Shown one piece after another: positions 34,491 through 46,699 of a stretch of DNA of 64,000 nucleotides (position 1 is its first letter; each line of letters opens with the position of its first letter). The notes under the pieces are model-generated. The model was not told where the DNA came from. It saw only the letters and a list, made by a program, of their open reading frames with translations, and did not search any database. The translations under genes and the position numbers were made by a program. Source of the DNA: Pleodorina starrii (Eukaryota > Chlorophyta > Chlorophyceae > Chlamydomonadales > Volvocaceae); contig BRXU01000008.1 of assembly GCA_030267565.1 (NCBI GenBank), forward strand, positions 3,168,001-3,232,000, given 5' to 3'.

Positions 34491-35929
34491 GCGAGCACTG
34501 CCGCCGCCACCGCCACAGACACCGGTGCTTTTGCGTCACTGGCGGCGGGCACGGCGGCTGCGGCGATGCAGGCACGCGCTCGTCGGCGGAAGCCAACAAG
34601 AATAGATATGTTGGTACATTCTGCCTGTTCGTACCATGGTATCCGAGCGGTATGGGGCTAGTTGACGCCGCCCCATTCTACCATAAACACAGACAAAAAA
34701 GGGTGGCGAGCAAACCCAGAGCCAGTGGAGGCGATACGAGCTTCACTGGAATGCCAAGCGGACTGCTCGCCGCCCGGTTGAGAAACACAATTAATAACCC
34801 TGACCCTCACATTCGCCCGTGTCCCTACCCATCACTAGACAAGTCTCCCTGCAAATATACCGGGCAGGCGTGCATAGCTACAAGGCGGCATGCGACGCAC
34901 GGCCCGGCATCGTACCGTGTCGTACTAGAGCGCCAACACACACGCAGGCGCGTCAGCATGCGTGGACAAATCTTAGCTTTGCCGGCTCACGCGCAACTTG
35001 CCACGGGGTGTGTGTGCGGCCAGTGTCGTCAGGCCGGCAGGCCAAAAGGGAGCGGCGGGAAACTGAAATTGATTCATCGCCAGCTCGCCGAGTTATCAAT
35101 AAAGCCCGCTAAAAACGCGGGACACTGTGTGTGTGAACGCCGCGCTGCGGTTGGGCCCGCGTCACGAGCATATGCTATGAATAAGAGCCCAGAAAAGTCC
35201 GAGTCCCACACAGACGACTGCTGCGAATGCGACATACGGTCATGCTGCCCCAGCAGCGAAGTTCCTTCTTTGGTCCCCCCCTCCCCAAAACACGAATAGC
35301 CATACAAATATGCTATCTACGATCATTTTCTTCCCCTTTCGGACGGAAGAAGCCTTTTGCGCCCAAGAAAGCGAATCGTGCGACATGTACGACTCTCCTC
35401 AATCCGGTACGATGCGGCTTTCCCGTCCCACTCCTCCGTTCCGCGCTCTCACCGGCCACCCGCCCATGCGAGTGCTAATGCGTACACAATCTGTCGCCCT
35501 CTCCGCTTCGAAAAGAACCCCGCTCGCTTTCTCAACCGACTCTCATAATCCAACATTCCATCCGCTGCGCTCACTCGCTCGACGGCAATACCGATAAACT
35601 AGACAGGAAGACGGGGCAGGACGATCAGAAAACGGGTCTGCTCGTCCGATTTTGCAAAACGTGCTGCCTGAAAGGGAACGCGCAGTAGCCTAGGAACCCT
35701 GCCGCATCAGCTTCGAAGATATTCAATCGTAGCGATCCGGCACCGATACCGCGCCACTAACGAGCCACAGTAAACCGGGCAGCGGCAGCTCCCTCAACCC
35801 CCTGCGGGCTTTGTCGACGATTCGCGGCCAAAAAGATCCATGGATCCAGCCAAGATCGACGCGCACGAGGATCTAGACAAATCAGTAATGCATACCCGGC
35901 ATGGGATTTGAAATCCGTGACGCGGGCTT
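34491..35929. other. Downstream of CCT gene, no gene recognised
   Basis: Probably CCT 3'UTR and intergenic DNA. I saw no TTACA (TGTAA on the coding strand) between 34480 and 35929, so the 3' end is not fixed. Confidence 0.4.
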
Positions 35930-38136
35930 TCACTCGTCGTCGCTGTCCATCCCGAAGTACGGATCCTCGACCTCCTCCCTGGCCGCGGCGCCCCCGCGCT
36001 GGGTCGCCAGAAACTCCGCAAGCTCCTCCTGCGCGGGTGAATGTGGGCGGGTGGATGGGTGCGGACCACGAGGCGTAAGAAGGCGGGCAAGCAGCAGGGT
36101 CGCGACATTGTCGTGTGCAGCAAACGGCACAGCAATGCCCACGCCACCGGATGTCTAGACGCAGCGGCGGCGTGGCGTGGAGACGATCTGGTGGCCCGGT
36201 GACCTTAGGTGCCTTGGGGCGGCGAGGCGCGCGCGCGATGGGACAGAGCGGTTCATGGCACGTCCGGCACCTCGGACCATGCCCGGCAGATTGCGGATCC
36301 CTTTCGTTCCATGTCTTTCGTAGAACCCATTTCACGGCGGCCAGACTGACCCAGATTCGGCAGCGCATGGTCCCAAATGCGCATTTGCAAACGAGCCACT
36401 GAGGTGCTTTCAGACAGTCCGACAGCGCGTGGACAAAAAGCCAATCAACTTGCGCGCGTCGACCCATCCCTCCGCTGCGGTATGTTCTTTAATACGCCCC
36501 ATCCCTCCTACCTTTTTGACAAAGCGGCCCTTTATCCGCGGTCGCTTGTCTGCGTTGATCTTCCGCAGCTGGTACCGGATCTTCTTTGTGTACAATCGCC
36601 GCGCCTTCTTCTGCCGGTAGCGCTCCAAGCACTCGGCACGCGTGCGCACGTGCACCGCGGCGCCTGATTGCTGCTGCTGCTGTGCCGGCGCGGAGCTCTG
36701 TCGCGCCGCCGCCGCGGCCGCCGCGGGTTTCCCCAGTGTTTGTGGCGGCTGCGGGGGTTGCGGAGGCTGTACAGGAAGCTGTGGCTGCTGGAGAGGCTCG
36801 GCCTGGCTCTCGGGCTCTACGGGGCGGAGGGCAAGGCGAACCCGAGAGCATTGTGCATGAATGTAGCAAGCATACAAGCAAATAAGCAACGTAAACGAGC
36901 AGTGCGCAAAGGCGCTGACCAGGTGACAAGCGCGTCGGAAAAAGGGGAATCCGTTTGAATTCGCTCATGTGGCGCATTTGCACGCGACGCGGGGGAAGAG
37001 GAGCGTTCCTTCCTCTAACTGTCAGCACCGACTGCCAGCACGAGACTAAAAAACGGCGATGTCAGTCAGACAGGAAAGCGGTGTCAGTCTCGCACCTTGC
37101 TTGACCACCGGTGCGCCGCCGCCACAACTGGCTGGCGCTTGGCCGGCATGCGGCTGGCTGCTCACGGGCACGAACATCGACGACGGGAGCGCGGGCGAGG
37201 CAGCATTAGCAGCCACCGAGGTCGTGCACAGGTGTGAAGGCAGCACGGGCAACTGCAGCATCCCCGCGGCCGTTGCTGCCGACGCATGGCACCCGGCGGC
37301 CGCCGGGGCGCAAGGCATGGAGCCGCTCGTCGCTGTCGACGAGCCACCCTTGCGCGGGCTGCCGCCAATGTCGAAGTCCGGCACAATTCCGGCTTCGCTG
37401 CTGCATGTGGGTGAAGCCGATGAGGGCAGCGGCTCGACATCCGAGAAGTGGATCGACATGTTGAAGTCCTCATCCATATGGCTGCCCTGGGGCGCGTCGT
37501 CCATCGCCGTGCAGCAGTCCGTGCCGACAGCGGTGGCGGCGGCAGCGGTACCCCAGGCGCCGGCGTTGGAGTTGTTATTATCTATGCTGCCGGCAGATAA
37601 CGTGGGACATAGCGGCACGACTTGGGGCGCCTCGGCGGCAGCGGAGAAGAAGCCGGCATTGCCGGTGGCAGTGGGTACGGCGGCGCATCCAGGAAGGAAG
37701 GCGAAGCACATGCTGGCGGGGTTGAAGAGCGATGCGAAGAGATTTGTGTTTGCCTCTTGTGATGTGGACGCGGCTGAAAGGGGCTTTAGGCGCGCCTCCC
37801 AGCTGCTCAAGTCGAGATTGAAGGCATCGGGGTCGTCCAGGAGCACGTCGTCGCTCGAAAACGCGCTGCCGCCAATTTCTTCCCATGCACTGCGCGTGAT
37901 GCGAGGGAGAAACGCGCGATGGCAGGCGCGGTTGGAGGGCTTGCCCTGTCAAAGTTTGCATTACGCATGACAAAGACTCGACAAGCAACCATGACACGAC
38001 CACCAAGCCGCGCGAAAAATACGGGTCCGGCAAAGAATACGGGTTGGATAGCAACCCTATAAAACTTTACAACGGAGCTTCGCGCAGCTCGCACTGACCT
38101 CAGGACACACATGGGGTCCAGCGCCAGTTTCGTCAT
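35930..38136 (-). CDS. CCT-domain transcriptional regulator, 411 aa
   Basis: Minus-strand exons in order: 38136-38099, 37889-37096, 36816-36512, 36028-35930; phases 2, 1 and 0 agree. The C-terminal CCT motif (about residues 337-379) reads [20 protein letters not shown] followed by [20 protein letters not shown], matching the CONSTANS/COL/TOC1 motif used for DNA and NF-Y contacts and nuclear import. No B-box zinc finger or receiver domain is present, so it is CMF-like (CCT only) rather than a CONSTANS or pseudo-response regulator. The N-terminal region is acidic and Ser/Ala-rich ([36 protein letters not shown]), typical of activation domains; a Pro/Gln stretch precedes the CCT. The last exon is acidic ([12 protein letters not shown]). 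Likely light, clock or metabolic regulation, but that is inference. Confidence 0.82.
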
Positions 38137-39423
38137 GGGTTTAGACGTGTGCTCCCCCCCTGCGGAGAAGCACGTCAGTGGATTTTAACCTTGTGGGAGG
38201 TAGGTCGCCGGAGCCGCCCTCTTTCCCTAATGCAGTTTCACAAACGTTGGGTCCGTGAGGTACGAGAAAGCTCGAATAAGATGGGGGAAATCAACCGCCA
38301 AGGAAATTGAGCACATTGATACGGCCGCCTAGTCAGCGCGAAGGTCCGCGGCAGGTTTGGACCATGGTCTAAACAGTTAGCCTCGGATACCTGGGCCGCA
38401 ACTAGATCTTTCACGCTTACCAGATATATTCAAAGCTAAGGTTGACGGATTGATGAGAAAATCACAGGTGCGAAGAGGTACCGAATCGATAACACAATTG
38501 CGCCGCCAGTTGCTAACTCAAAGCCTCGCACCAATGCAAGATTGTGACCAAAAGAAGTTTAACTAGACACTGCGAGCAAAATTGTATGTGATGGATTAGA
38601 AATTAGCCTGTGAGTATGACTCCCAACCCAGCCTTATCGTCGTCGTTGTCGTACTTGGCCGGAGATTTTTAGAGCCGTCCTGCGCCAGACCCACCGTCAG
38701 CATGCAAATTTCCTTGGTCAAACTGTAACCAGACAATCCTATAACATATGCAGGCGTTGGGTGGGACCGATGACCCCTCAGAGCCACAGATTTTGTTGTT
38801 GTGAGGACTTTCCGTTGAAAAAGGTAATTGGGCGCCGGTCAAAAGAGAGTTAGACGATGTCGATGTCGAGAATTCTGCTTTGGTTGCAGCACAAGAAGAT
38901 AAGATGTAGGTTACGCTTGCATCACACAAACGCCGTCTTCGGGAGACGCCAATCTGGCAAGCAAGGAGTTCAAATTATGTGAGCTATATGTGTACAAAAT
39001 CTGCATTTATAGCAAGTTATCGCAATGCCAGACATTTGCTGTACAAACTCGAAACCAAAGGGGCACAAGCCTGTCGAGCAGAGTAACGGTCGGGGCGTGG
39101 AGGCTGGATTAAGGCACCATACAACACTGACCGCAGCGTAACATAAAACTACGGGGCATGCTTAAAATCGAAAATGTCTGAACGAGACTTTCCGTCAGGC
39201 TATCGGTATTCCTAACGGTCGTTTCCGGTACGAGACGGCGAAACCTGAGGTATGCGTTCCATATGAGGCACCGAAAACGTACAAGGCACACAAGCAGACG
39301 CAAGCAGTACCACACTCCCCGAAGCGGCGTCGCGTCGCGCCCAGGGGCAGCTCGTCTGCGCAGCGAAATCGCCAAACACCTCTCCCACCGGAGGCACCCG
39401 ACACCTGAATCGAACTTGCGTCG
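38137..39423. other. CCT promoter side and intergenic DNA
   Basis: Between the CCT start codon and the presumed 3' end of the OPR-like gene. AT-richer than coding DNA. No convincing exon or TATA box was identified. Confidence 0.4.
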
Positions 39424-39428
39424 TTACA
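39424..39428 (-). terminator. TGTAA poly(A) signal of the OPR-like gene
   Basis: TTACA on the plus strand, about 860 bases beyond the stop codon at 40289. The 3'UTR includes a CA-rich run at 39809-39851. Confidence 0.45.
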
Positions 39429-40288
39429 TCTTCATTCCTCATCCAGCGCCGTCGCCATTGTGGCCGCGGTGACGGCTGTAAGGCCACCAACCGCTTGGCG
39501 TATTCTCCGCGCATTACGGCTGTCCTATCGATTCTTTTTTCATGCAAACCGCCGAGAATACGGAACGCCGCCACGCAACCCAGAAACACAAGCAGGCGCA
39601 AGCCTGCATAAGAGACAGACAAGGAAAAAAGGCCACGGGATGCGCTATATGCCTACACTGCATCCCGACACAATTGCGGTATCGCCTGTACCTTGGGGAA
39701 TCTCCCGACAGTGAGGTCTCGCCTTTCAGCTACCGAATGCCGCGACTCTTGACTCCCAGCATCCTCACAGCCTTTTGGATCCCCTTTTGGATCCCCAGAA
39801 GGTCGCTCTGCACACACCACACACACACCACACACACCACACCACACACACCCGCCTGCACCGACGGCCCTGTCAGGGCAAAAACCAAGCTCTGAATCGC
39901 CAGCGAAGCCGCTGCGCAGCGATTTCGCGGCACAGGGCAGCCACGCCCAACCGTCCCGTCCCGTCCCATCCCGTGCTCCCGTCCCGCCTGACGGGAAGGC
40001 CCCGCTGCCCATCCGCCCCAGCCACACCCGCCGCCCCACACCCCCACCCACCCGCGCCCCGCCCCCGCAACAAAGGGGACCAGACGCGCAATCCCGGCAC
40101 GCGGCAACCGCCGCGGCTGCGGCCGCCTTGCACGGCGCCAGCCGATGCCAACAATGCCTCAGCCTTCATGTGAACTGCCGACGGGTCAATGAGCCGCGGC
40201 TGCGTCCATACCCGGGGACAGAATACACCCAGCGCAACTCTCCCTCTCTCCCTCTCTCCCTCCGTTCCATCGCTCCGGTCTCTCGGCT

Positions 40289-43200
40289 TTACCGCCCCAG
40301 CTGCCTCTTCCGCCGCCACGGCGCGCCGCCCAGCTCCTGGAGCCGCGCCCCCACCTCCTCCACCTGACCCACGGGCCACCAACCCAGACGGCGGTAGCAC
40401 TCCAGCACCAGCCGCGCCCCCGCCTCGCTCCGCAGAAGCCACCGCGGCCGGACCTCCACCAGCCGCCCAAAGGCCGCCAGCAGGGCGGGGCAGGCCAGGG
40501 CGCCGGGCTCCCGGCTGAATGCCATGACCTGCGGGGTGTGGGTGTGGAGAGAAGGTGTGTGTGTCTGTGTGTGTAGAAGGTGTGTAGAAGGTGTGTGTAG
40601 AAGGTGTGTGTCTGTGTGTGTGGAAGGTCGTGCTTGGCTTCCGGCTCGTGAACTAAGCCCAGCGGAGGGCCCACCCACCCCAGCCCCAGACCATTCCCAG
40701 CGACCAGCGACCGGCCATTTTCCCCCCCCCATCTGCCCTCCAGGGCGTCCGTGCCCGCCCGCCTGCCTGCCTGCCTGCCTGCCTGCGTATCGTATGACCA
40801 CCAGCTCACCTGCAGCAGCTGCAGCAGCGCGGTGGGCGGCAGGTCGGCAGCCCGGCTCGCCAGATAGGCCGCGGAGGCGCGGAACAGGTCCGGATGGAGG
40901 TCCAAAACAGAGGGCCCGCCGCTGCCGCCGCTGCTGCCGGCAGCGGCGGCGGCAGCAGCGTAGGCAGTGGAGGAGGCGGAGGAGGAGGCGGAGGCGCCTG
41001 CGGCGCCGCCCCACATACCGACTCTGCCCCCGGCCCCAACCCCAGACGGGAGCCGCGTTAAGCCAGGAACAGAAACAGAAACAGGGACAGGCACAGGCCG
41101 CCGGCCCAGGCTGTGCGGAGGAGCGGCCCAGCCGCCGGCGCGGCTCGCGGCGGCGGTGACGCGGCCTCCGCCGCTGCCGCCGGCGGCGGCGGCGGCGGCT
41201 GAGGCTGCTCCTCGGGACGCCAGCAGGCGCAGCCGTCGGCGGGCGCTCCTGCTGCTGCTGCTGCTGCTGCTGGTGGTGGTACTGCCGCGGATGGGTCCCA
41301 CCTCGGAGTGTAGGGCCCACAGGAGGGCGGCCAGGGCGCGAGGATTGACTACCTCCGCCTCCGCCTCCTCCTGCTTCGCGTCCTGTCCCTCCCCGCTCCA
41401 ACGGGGTAGCGCCAGCGCCCGCCCCTCGCCCTCACCCAGCGGCGCAAAGCCGCGCGCGTGCGCCCCGGCTCCACGTCCTTCCCCGGCCGCACCGCGGTAC
41501 TGCCGCCAGCCCAGCCCAACGCCCCGGCCCGACGCCCCGCGGCCTTCCGGGGCCGAAGGCCCCGGCTGGCCGCTGCGGCCGCCAGCGCCACTGCACCACG
41601 CAGTGGCGCCCTGGCTGAACACGTCGGTCTGCGAATCGCCATGTTGCTGTTGTCGGCGGTGGTACTGCGGCACAAGCTGGAACTGCTGTTGTTGTTGTTG
41701 TGGTGGTCGTGGTGGTGGTGATGATGAGGATGCTGTCGGCGGCTGTCGCTGTCGCTGGTCCGGGTCATGTCTTAGTCGCGGCTGCGGTCCTTGCGATAGT
41801 AGCCCTTGCCGTTGCCCTTGTCGTTGTGACCGTTGCAGGTGAGTCAGCTGAGACAGCTGTCGCTGGCGGCGGCGGTGCAGGCGGGTGCTGATGTGGGTCA
41901 GCAGCGACGCCAGCTCGGGGGCGGAGGGCTGCAGGGCGCGCAGCTGGAGGAGCGCGGTGGCGACGCGGCAGGCGGCGGTCCTGCGGCGGTGGTGAGGGGG
42001 AGGCGGCGGTGGTGAGGGGGAGGCGGCATTGCGGGAGGCGGCGGCATTGCACCCTATACCCAACACCGGGGGGGTGATTCGACCATCCAAACAGTAACCC
42101 ACCCACCCATTAATCCATCCATCCATCTATCTATCTATCCATCCCGCCACCATTCCATCCGTCCCGCCCGAGCTGCTCGACGAGCTCTCGACGCTGCTGC
42201 CGGGTGGGCTACGTCACCCACCATCTGCCGCCGTCACCGCCACCGCCGCCGCCGCCGATACCGACGCCGCCGTCGTCGTCGCCGTCACGTTCGTCGTCGG
42301 CGGCCGCCAGCCAGCGGCGCAGCAGCACCAGCAGCGCCGCACTGACCCGTGGGACGCAGAAGCGCGGCTGCCCCAGGCCCCAGGCCAGGGAGCCCACCTC
42401 GCGCGGCGGCAGCTGCGGCAGCAGCGGCAGCAGCAGCCGACAAGCCAGGCCGAGCAGCTGCGGCACGCGGGCACCCTGACGGCCGCTGGACCAAACCAGC
42501 CGTATCAGCGACCGTACAGACAGCGGCGGCGGCGCCGCCGCCGTCGGCTGCTGGACCGAGATCGCCGTGGTTTTGGTTCCGACGGCGCCGGCGCCGGTGG
42601 CGATGGAGGCTGGTTGCGTCGCGCCGGCGGCGGCGGCTGGCGGCGCTGGGAGGATGTCGTCCGGCAGCCGCGTGACGGCGCCGTCGTGCAATCGCATGCC
42701 GCCGGTCCGCAGACGCGCCGTCGCCAGGGCTAGCAGGTTGACCCAGAAGCGGCGTAGCTTGGGCCACGGCAGGCTGCCCTCCGCCGCGGCGGCGGCGCGG
42801 CCGCCGGGGTGGTACGGAAAGTCATGGCTGGTCAGACATCCCAGCACCTGCGCCATGCCCGCGACGGCGGCGTCGCTGACGCTGTACGGCGCCAGTACGA
42901 CAAACGGCCGCCAGGCTGTGGTGAACACGCAGACGACGGCGCGCGGCCGCCAGCGCAGGCGCAGCAGCGCCGCCGTCAGCGTTCGTACATCGCGTTGTAC
43001 GACACCGCTCCGGAGCCAGCGCAGCGCCAGTGCGTTCAAAAGGCACCGCACCGTGGCGGCCCGCGGCAGCGGCCCGGCGCCCGTCGCCGCGGCGGCGGAG
43101 CCCAGCGCCGTCAACAAGTCCAGGAGATCCGCCGTGCCGTACCTCCGTACAGCTTCATCTTCGTACAGGTGCTGCTGGTGCAACAGCTGCAGCTCCAGGC

Positions 43201-46200
43201 TGTTCCGCAGCCCGCCGCTGCTGCTGCCACTGCCGCCGCCGCCGCCGCCGGCGTACGACGGCGCGGCTGTCCGCGACGTCGTACATCCAGCGGCCGCAGC
43301 GCGCGACGGTGGCGGCGGCGCCGGCTCGATTCCGGCGCCCTCCGCTGGACCCAGCCCGTGCCGCAGCCGCAGCCGCAGCGGCAACGGATACGCCTGACGC
43401 CGAACCAGCCGTACGACGGCACCAGCGCCGCCGCCACTGCCGCCGGCGCTCGCCCGCATGCCCGCCGCACCAGCACGGGAGACTTCGGCTCCGAAACCCA
43501 GCTCCGGACGCTCCAGATCCGAGAGAGCCTCTCTCCCCGGGCACTCGCCATGCTTCACACGCTCCAGCAGCCGCAGCGTCAGCCGCTGCCGCAACTGCTC
43601 CTGAAGCTCCTGAGGCTCCTGAAGCTCATGTGGTGGTGGGTGGTAGTACACCTCCTCCTTCCCCTCCTGCATCTGCAACAGCGGATGCATCGTCAGCGCC
43701 GGCGGCGATGACGGCAGCCGCGGCGACCGTGGCGGCAGTGACTGCTCCTGCTGCTGCTGCGGCGGCGGCGGCATGAATCGCGGCAGCCGCAGCTCCGATC
43801 GGTACCACCCCCGCACCGGCCGCAGCCCCCGGCTGCCCAGGCTCTGCACCGCCAGCGCCGCCTCCGCCTGCTCCTGAGACATGCCCCCCAGCAGCCGCAG
43901 CACCGCCATCTCTAGCGGCAGCAGCGGCGATGGCGAAGGCGACGGAGCCGATGCAGGTTCAGGTGCAGATGCCAGCTCGCGGCCCTCCGCGGAAGGCTCC
44001 GCCTCCGAAACCGACGGACAAGAAGCATGTACGACGTCCTCCGCCGCAGGCGCCGCCTGCCTGAGTTCAGCCGCAGCGGTGGCGGCGCAGCCGCCGCCCA
44101 GCGGCTGTCCCGGCGGTTCCGGCGATGCCTTAGCCGCCGTTGGGAGTTGGCTGCCGGGGCTGCTGTGGAGGCCAGCGGGGACGTGCACCGCACCGTCGTC
44201 CAGCGCCGCGAGCGGCGGTTGCCGCTGCGGCTGCGGTGGCTGCTGCTGCTGCTGCTGCTGCGGCGGCGGCGGCTGGGTGGCACTGCTGCCGCCCTCGGGC
44301 GGCGTCCGGGGTGGCAGCCAGTCGGCCAGCAGGTTCAGTGCGGTGGTGAGGTCCTGCAGCCGGACGCTGGGGTGGCCCGACAGAGCCGCACACAGAGCCA
44401 GGACCTGCTCGGGGGCAGGCAGGGGAGAGAGGGAGGGCACGATGTGGGTCAGCGTGTGTATGTGTGGGTCAGCGTGTGTGTGGACCCACGGGTCAGTCGG
44501 GGCCGGGATTTAGACTGCGATGCGTGGTTGGCGCTGCTTGCAGCAGCCAGCCAGCCGGGGGAACAGCAGCCAGCCGGGGGCCGTGGGTCAGCATCCCGGC
44601 TTCGGGTGGGGACCGCGTGCGCCGACCCGTGGGTCGGAGCATGCGTCCCATCCGTCATGTGTACAATCCCCGCTTGGGAAAAGGCGCTGCGCGCGCGGGC
44701 GCCGCACCTTCCGCACCGTGCCCCTGCCCCACCTCTCGCTCGGCTTCCGCCGCCCCAAGGACCGTCGTCGCTCCCTCCAGCGCCGCTAAAAGGTCTTGCC
44801 GGGACAGCGTCCCCCGGAAACACTCCGCTCCTCCTCCTCCTCCCGCCGCTGCCGCCGGCCCCATGACCCGATGCAGCTGCCGCAGGGCGGCGGCCGCCGC
44901 CGCCGCCACCAGCTGCGCCGCGGCGGCGCGCGCCGCGTCGCCGCCGGCGTCGCCTGCGGGGCCCGGCTGGCCGCCGCCGCCGCCGAGCAGCGCTGTGGCG
45001 AAGGCCCTCCGCCGCCGCGCCTGCAGCCCCAGGCCCGCCTCCCGGTCTCTTTTCTTCCGGGTTCGCGAGGAGTCCTCCACCAGCCAGTCGGCGTACCTAG
45101 GACGGGTGCAGGAGGGATCCGGGTGCAGGAGGGATCCGGGTGCAGGAGGGATCCGGGTGCAGGAGGGATACGGGTGCAGGAGGGATACGGGTGCAGGAGG
45201 GACACGGGTGCAGGAGGGACACCGGTGCAGGATAGGTGAGAAGGGCAGGGAGGGAACTTAAGAGTGGTCCAGACATCATAGTAGGCGGCCAACACCAAGC
45301 AGCACTACGGTACATCGCATTGACAGCGAATCAGCGATGCTATATCGCATGGACAGCGATGCTGAAGCAGACCCCCTCGGTATCATCGCAGCAAGGTGGA
45401 CCTTGAGAGCAATGGGGACCCGAAACGAACCGCCGGCCAGTTCCTGCCCCTGCTGCTCCCTTATTGCCCGCTATTGCCCTCACCTGCCCCCATTGCCCCC
45501 ACTGCTCTCACCTGCCGCACGCCCACAGCACCGACACCAGCTGTCCAGGCTGCAGCTGCCGCAAACCCGGCCAGTCAAGCCCCTGCGCTGGCAGCGGCTG
45601 CTGCGGCCGCTGCGGCTGCGGCTGCGGCAGCGGCAGCGGCAGCGGCTGCGCCGCTGCCGCTTGTTGGCGCCCCGCGGACGGGACAGCAGCCGCGAAGAAG
45701 GCGCGGTCTCGGGATGCCGCCTGCTCCGGTCGCCCACGCGACCCACGGGTCGGCGCCTCCGCATTGCCCGGCTGCTGCTGCTGCGGCTGCTGCTGCGGCT
45801 GCGACTCCGGCGGCGGCCACGACAGCGCCAGCAGCACCGCCGGCAGCAGCGACGGCGCCCCCCGATCCGCCGCCCACAGCGCCCGCATTGCCCATTGGGG
45901 AGGCGGTGACGACGGCGGTGGCGGTGGCGTGGGTAGCCCCGACAGGCCGTGCGCATTCGCCGGCCGCGTCACAGCGCCACGCGCGGTGTGCGTGTGCAAG
46001 TGCGCGGATGGTGGCGGGCCCAGGGCAGGCCCGTGTAGAGCATCTCCGTGCCGCGGCGGTGTCGTCGCCGTCGTCGTCGGCGGCGGCGGCGGCTGCAACC
46101 AGGTCCCCACCACTGCGCGCCAGAGCAGGACCATGATGCCTCGGAAGGGCACGTGGCCGCTGCCGCCCCCGCCGCTGGGCACAGAGTCTGCGGCTGCAGA

Positions 46201-46667
46201 ACCCTGCTGCGGCTGCGGCTGCTGCGCTTGCCCCTTCTCCTGTGACCGCGAGCCGGCAGCTCGCTCCGGAACCGGCCCTAGCCCTAGGCCTAGATCCGAA
46301 ACCAGATCCAGATCCATCTGATCCTCCGGTTCCGCCAGGTGTCCGTAAGCCCAAACCGCCGCCAGCGCCGCCTCAGCTGCCAACGAGCCGCCGGAGGCGG
46401 CCGCCGCCGCCGCCGCCGCTGTGGCGGCAGCGGCGCCGGTCCCGACGAGAGCCGCCGCGCGGCGCGCCAAGCGGCCCACTCGGCGCCGAGCTCCCGAAAT
46501 CACCTGATCCCGCTCCGCCTCGGCCTCCTCCGGATCCACCCGCTGCATGTCGTGTCGCTGCCTGGATAGCGCAGCTGGGTACGACGGTGGCAGCGGCGGC
46601 GACGGCACGCCGCCATCGCGGCTCCGCCCGCGCCCGACGGCCTGCCGGGCGGCGGCGCCTCGGAAGA

Positions 46668-46699
<32 letters not shown>

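Noticed and set aside
37059..37970. 303-residue plus-strand frame opposite the CCT gene
   Set aside because: Antisense shadow of CCT exon 2; the minus strand splices in phase into a CCT domain.
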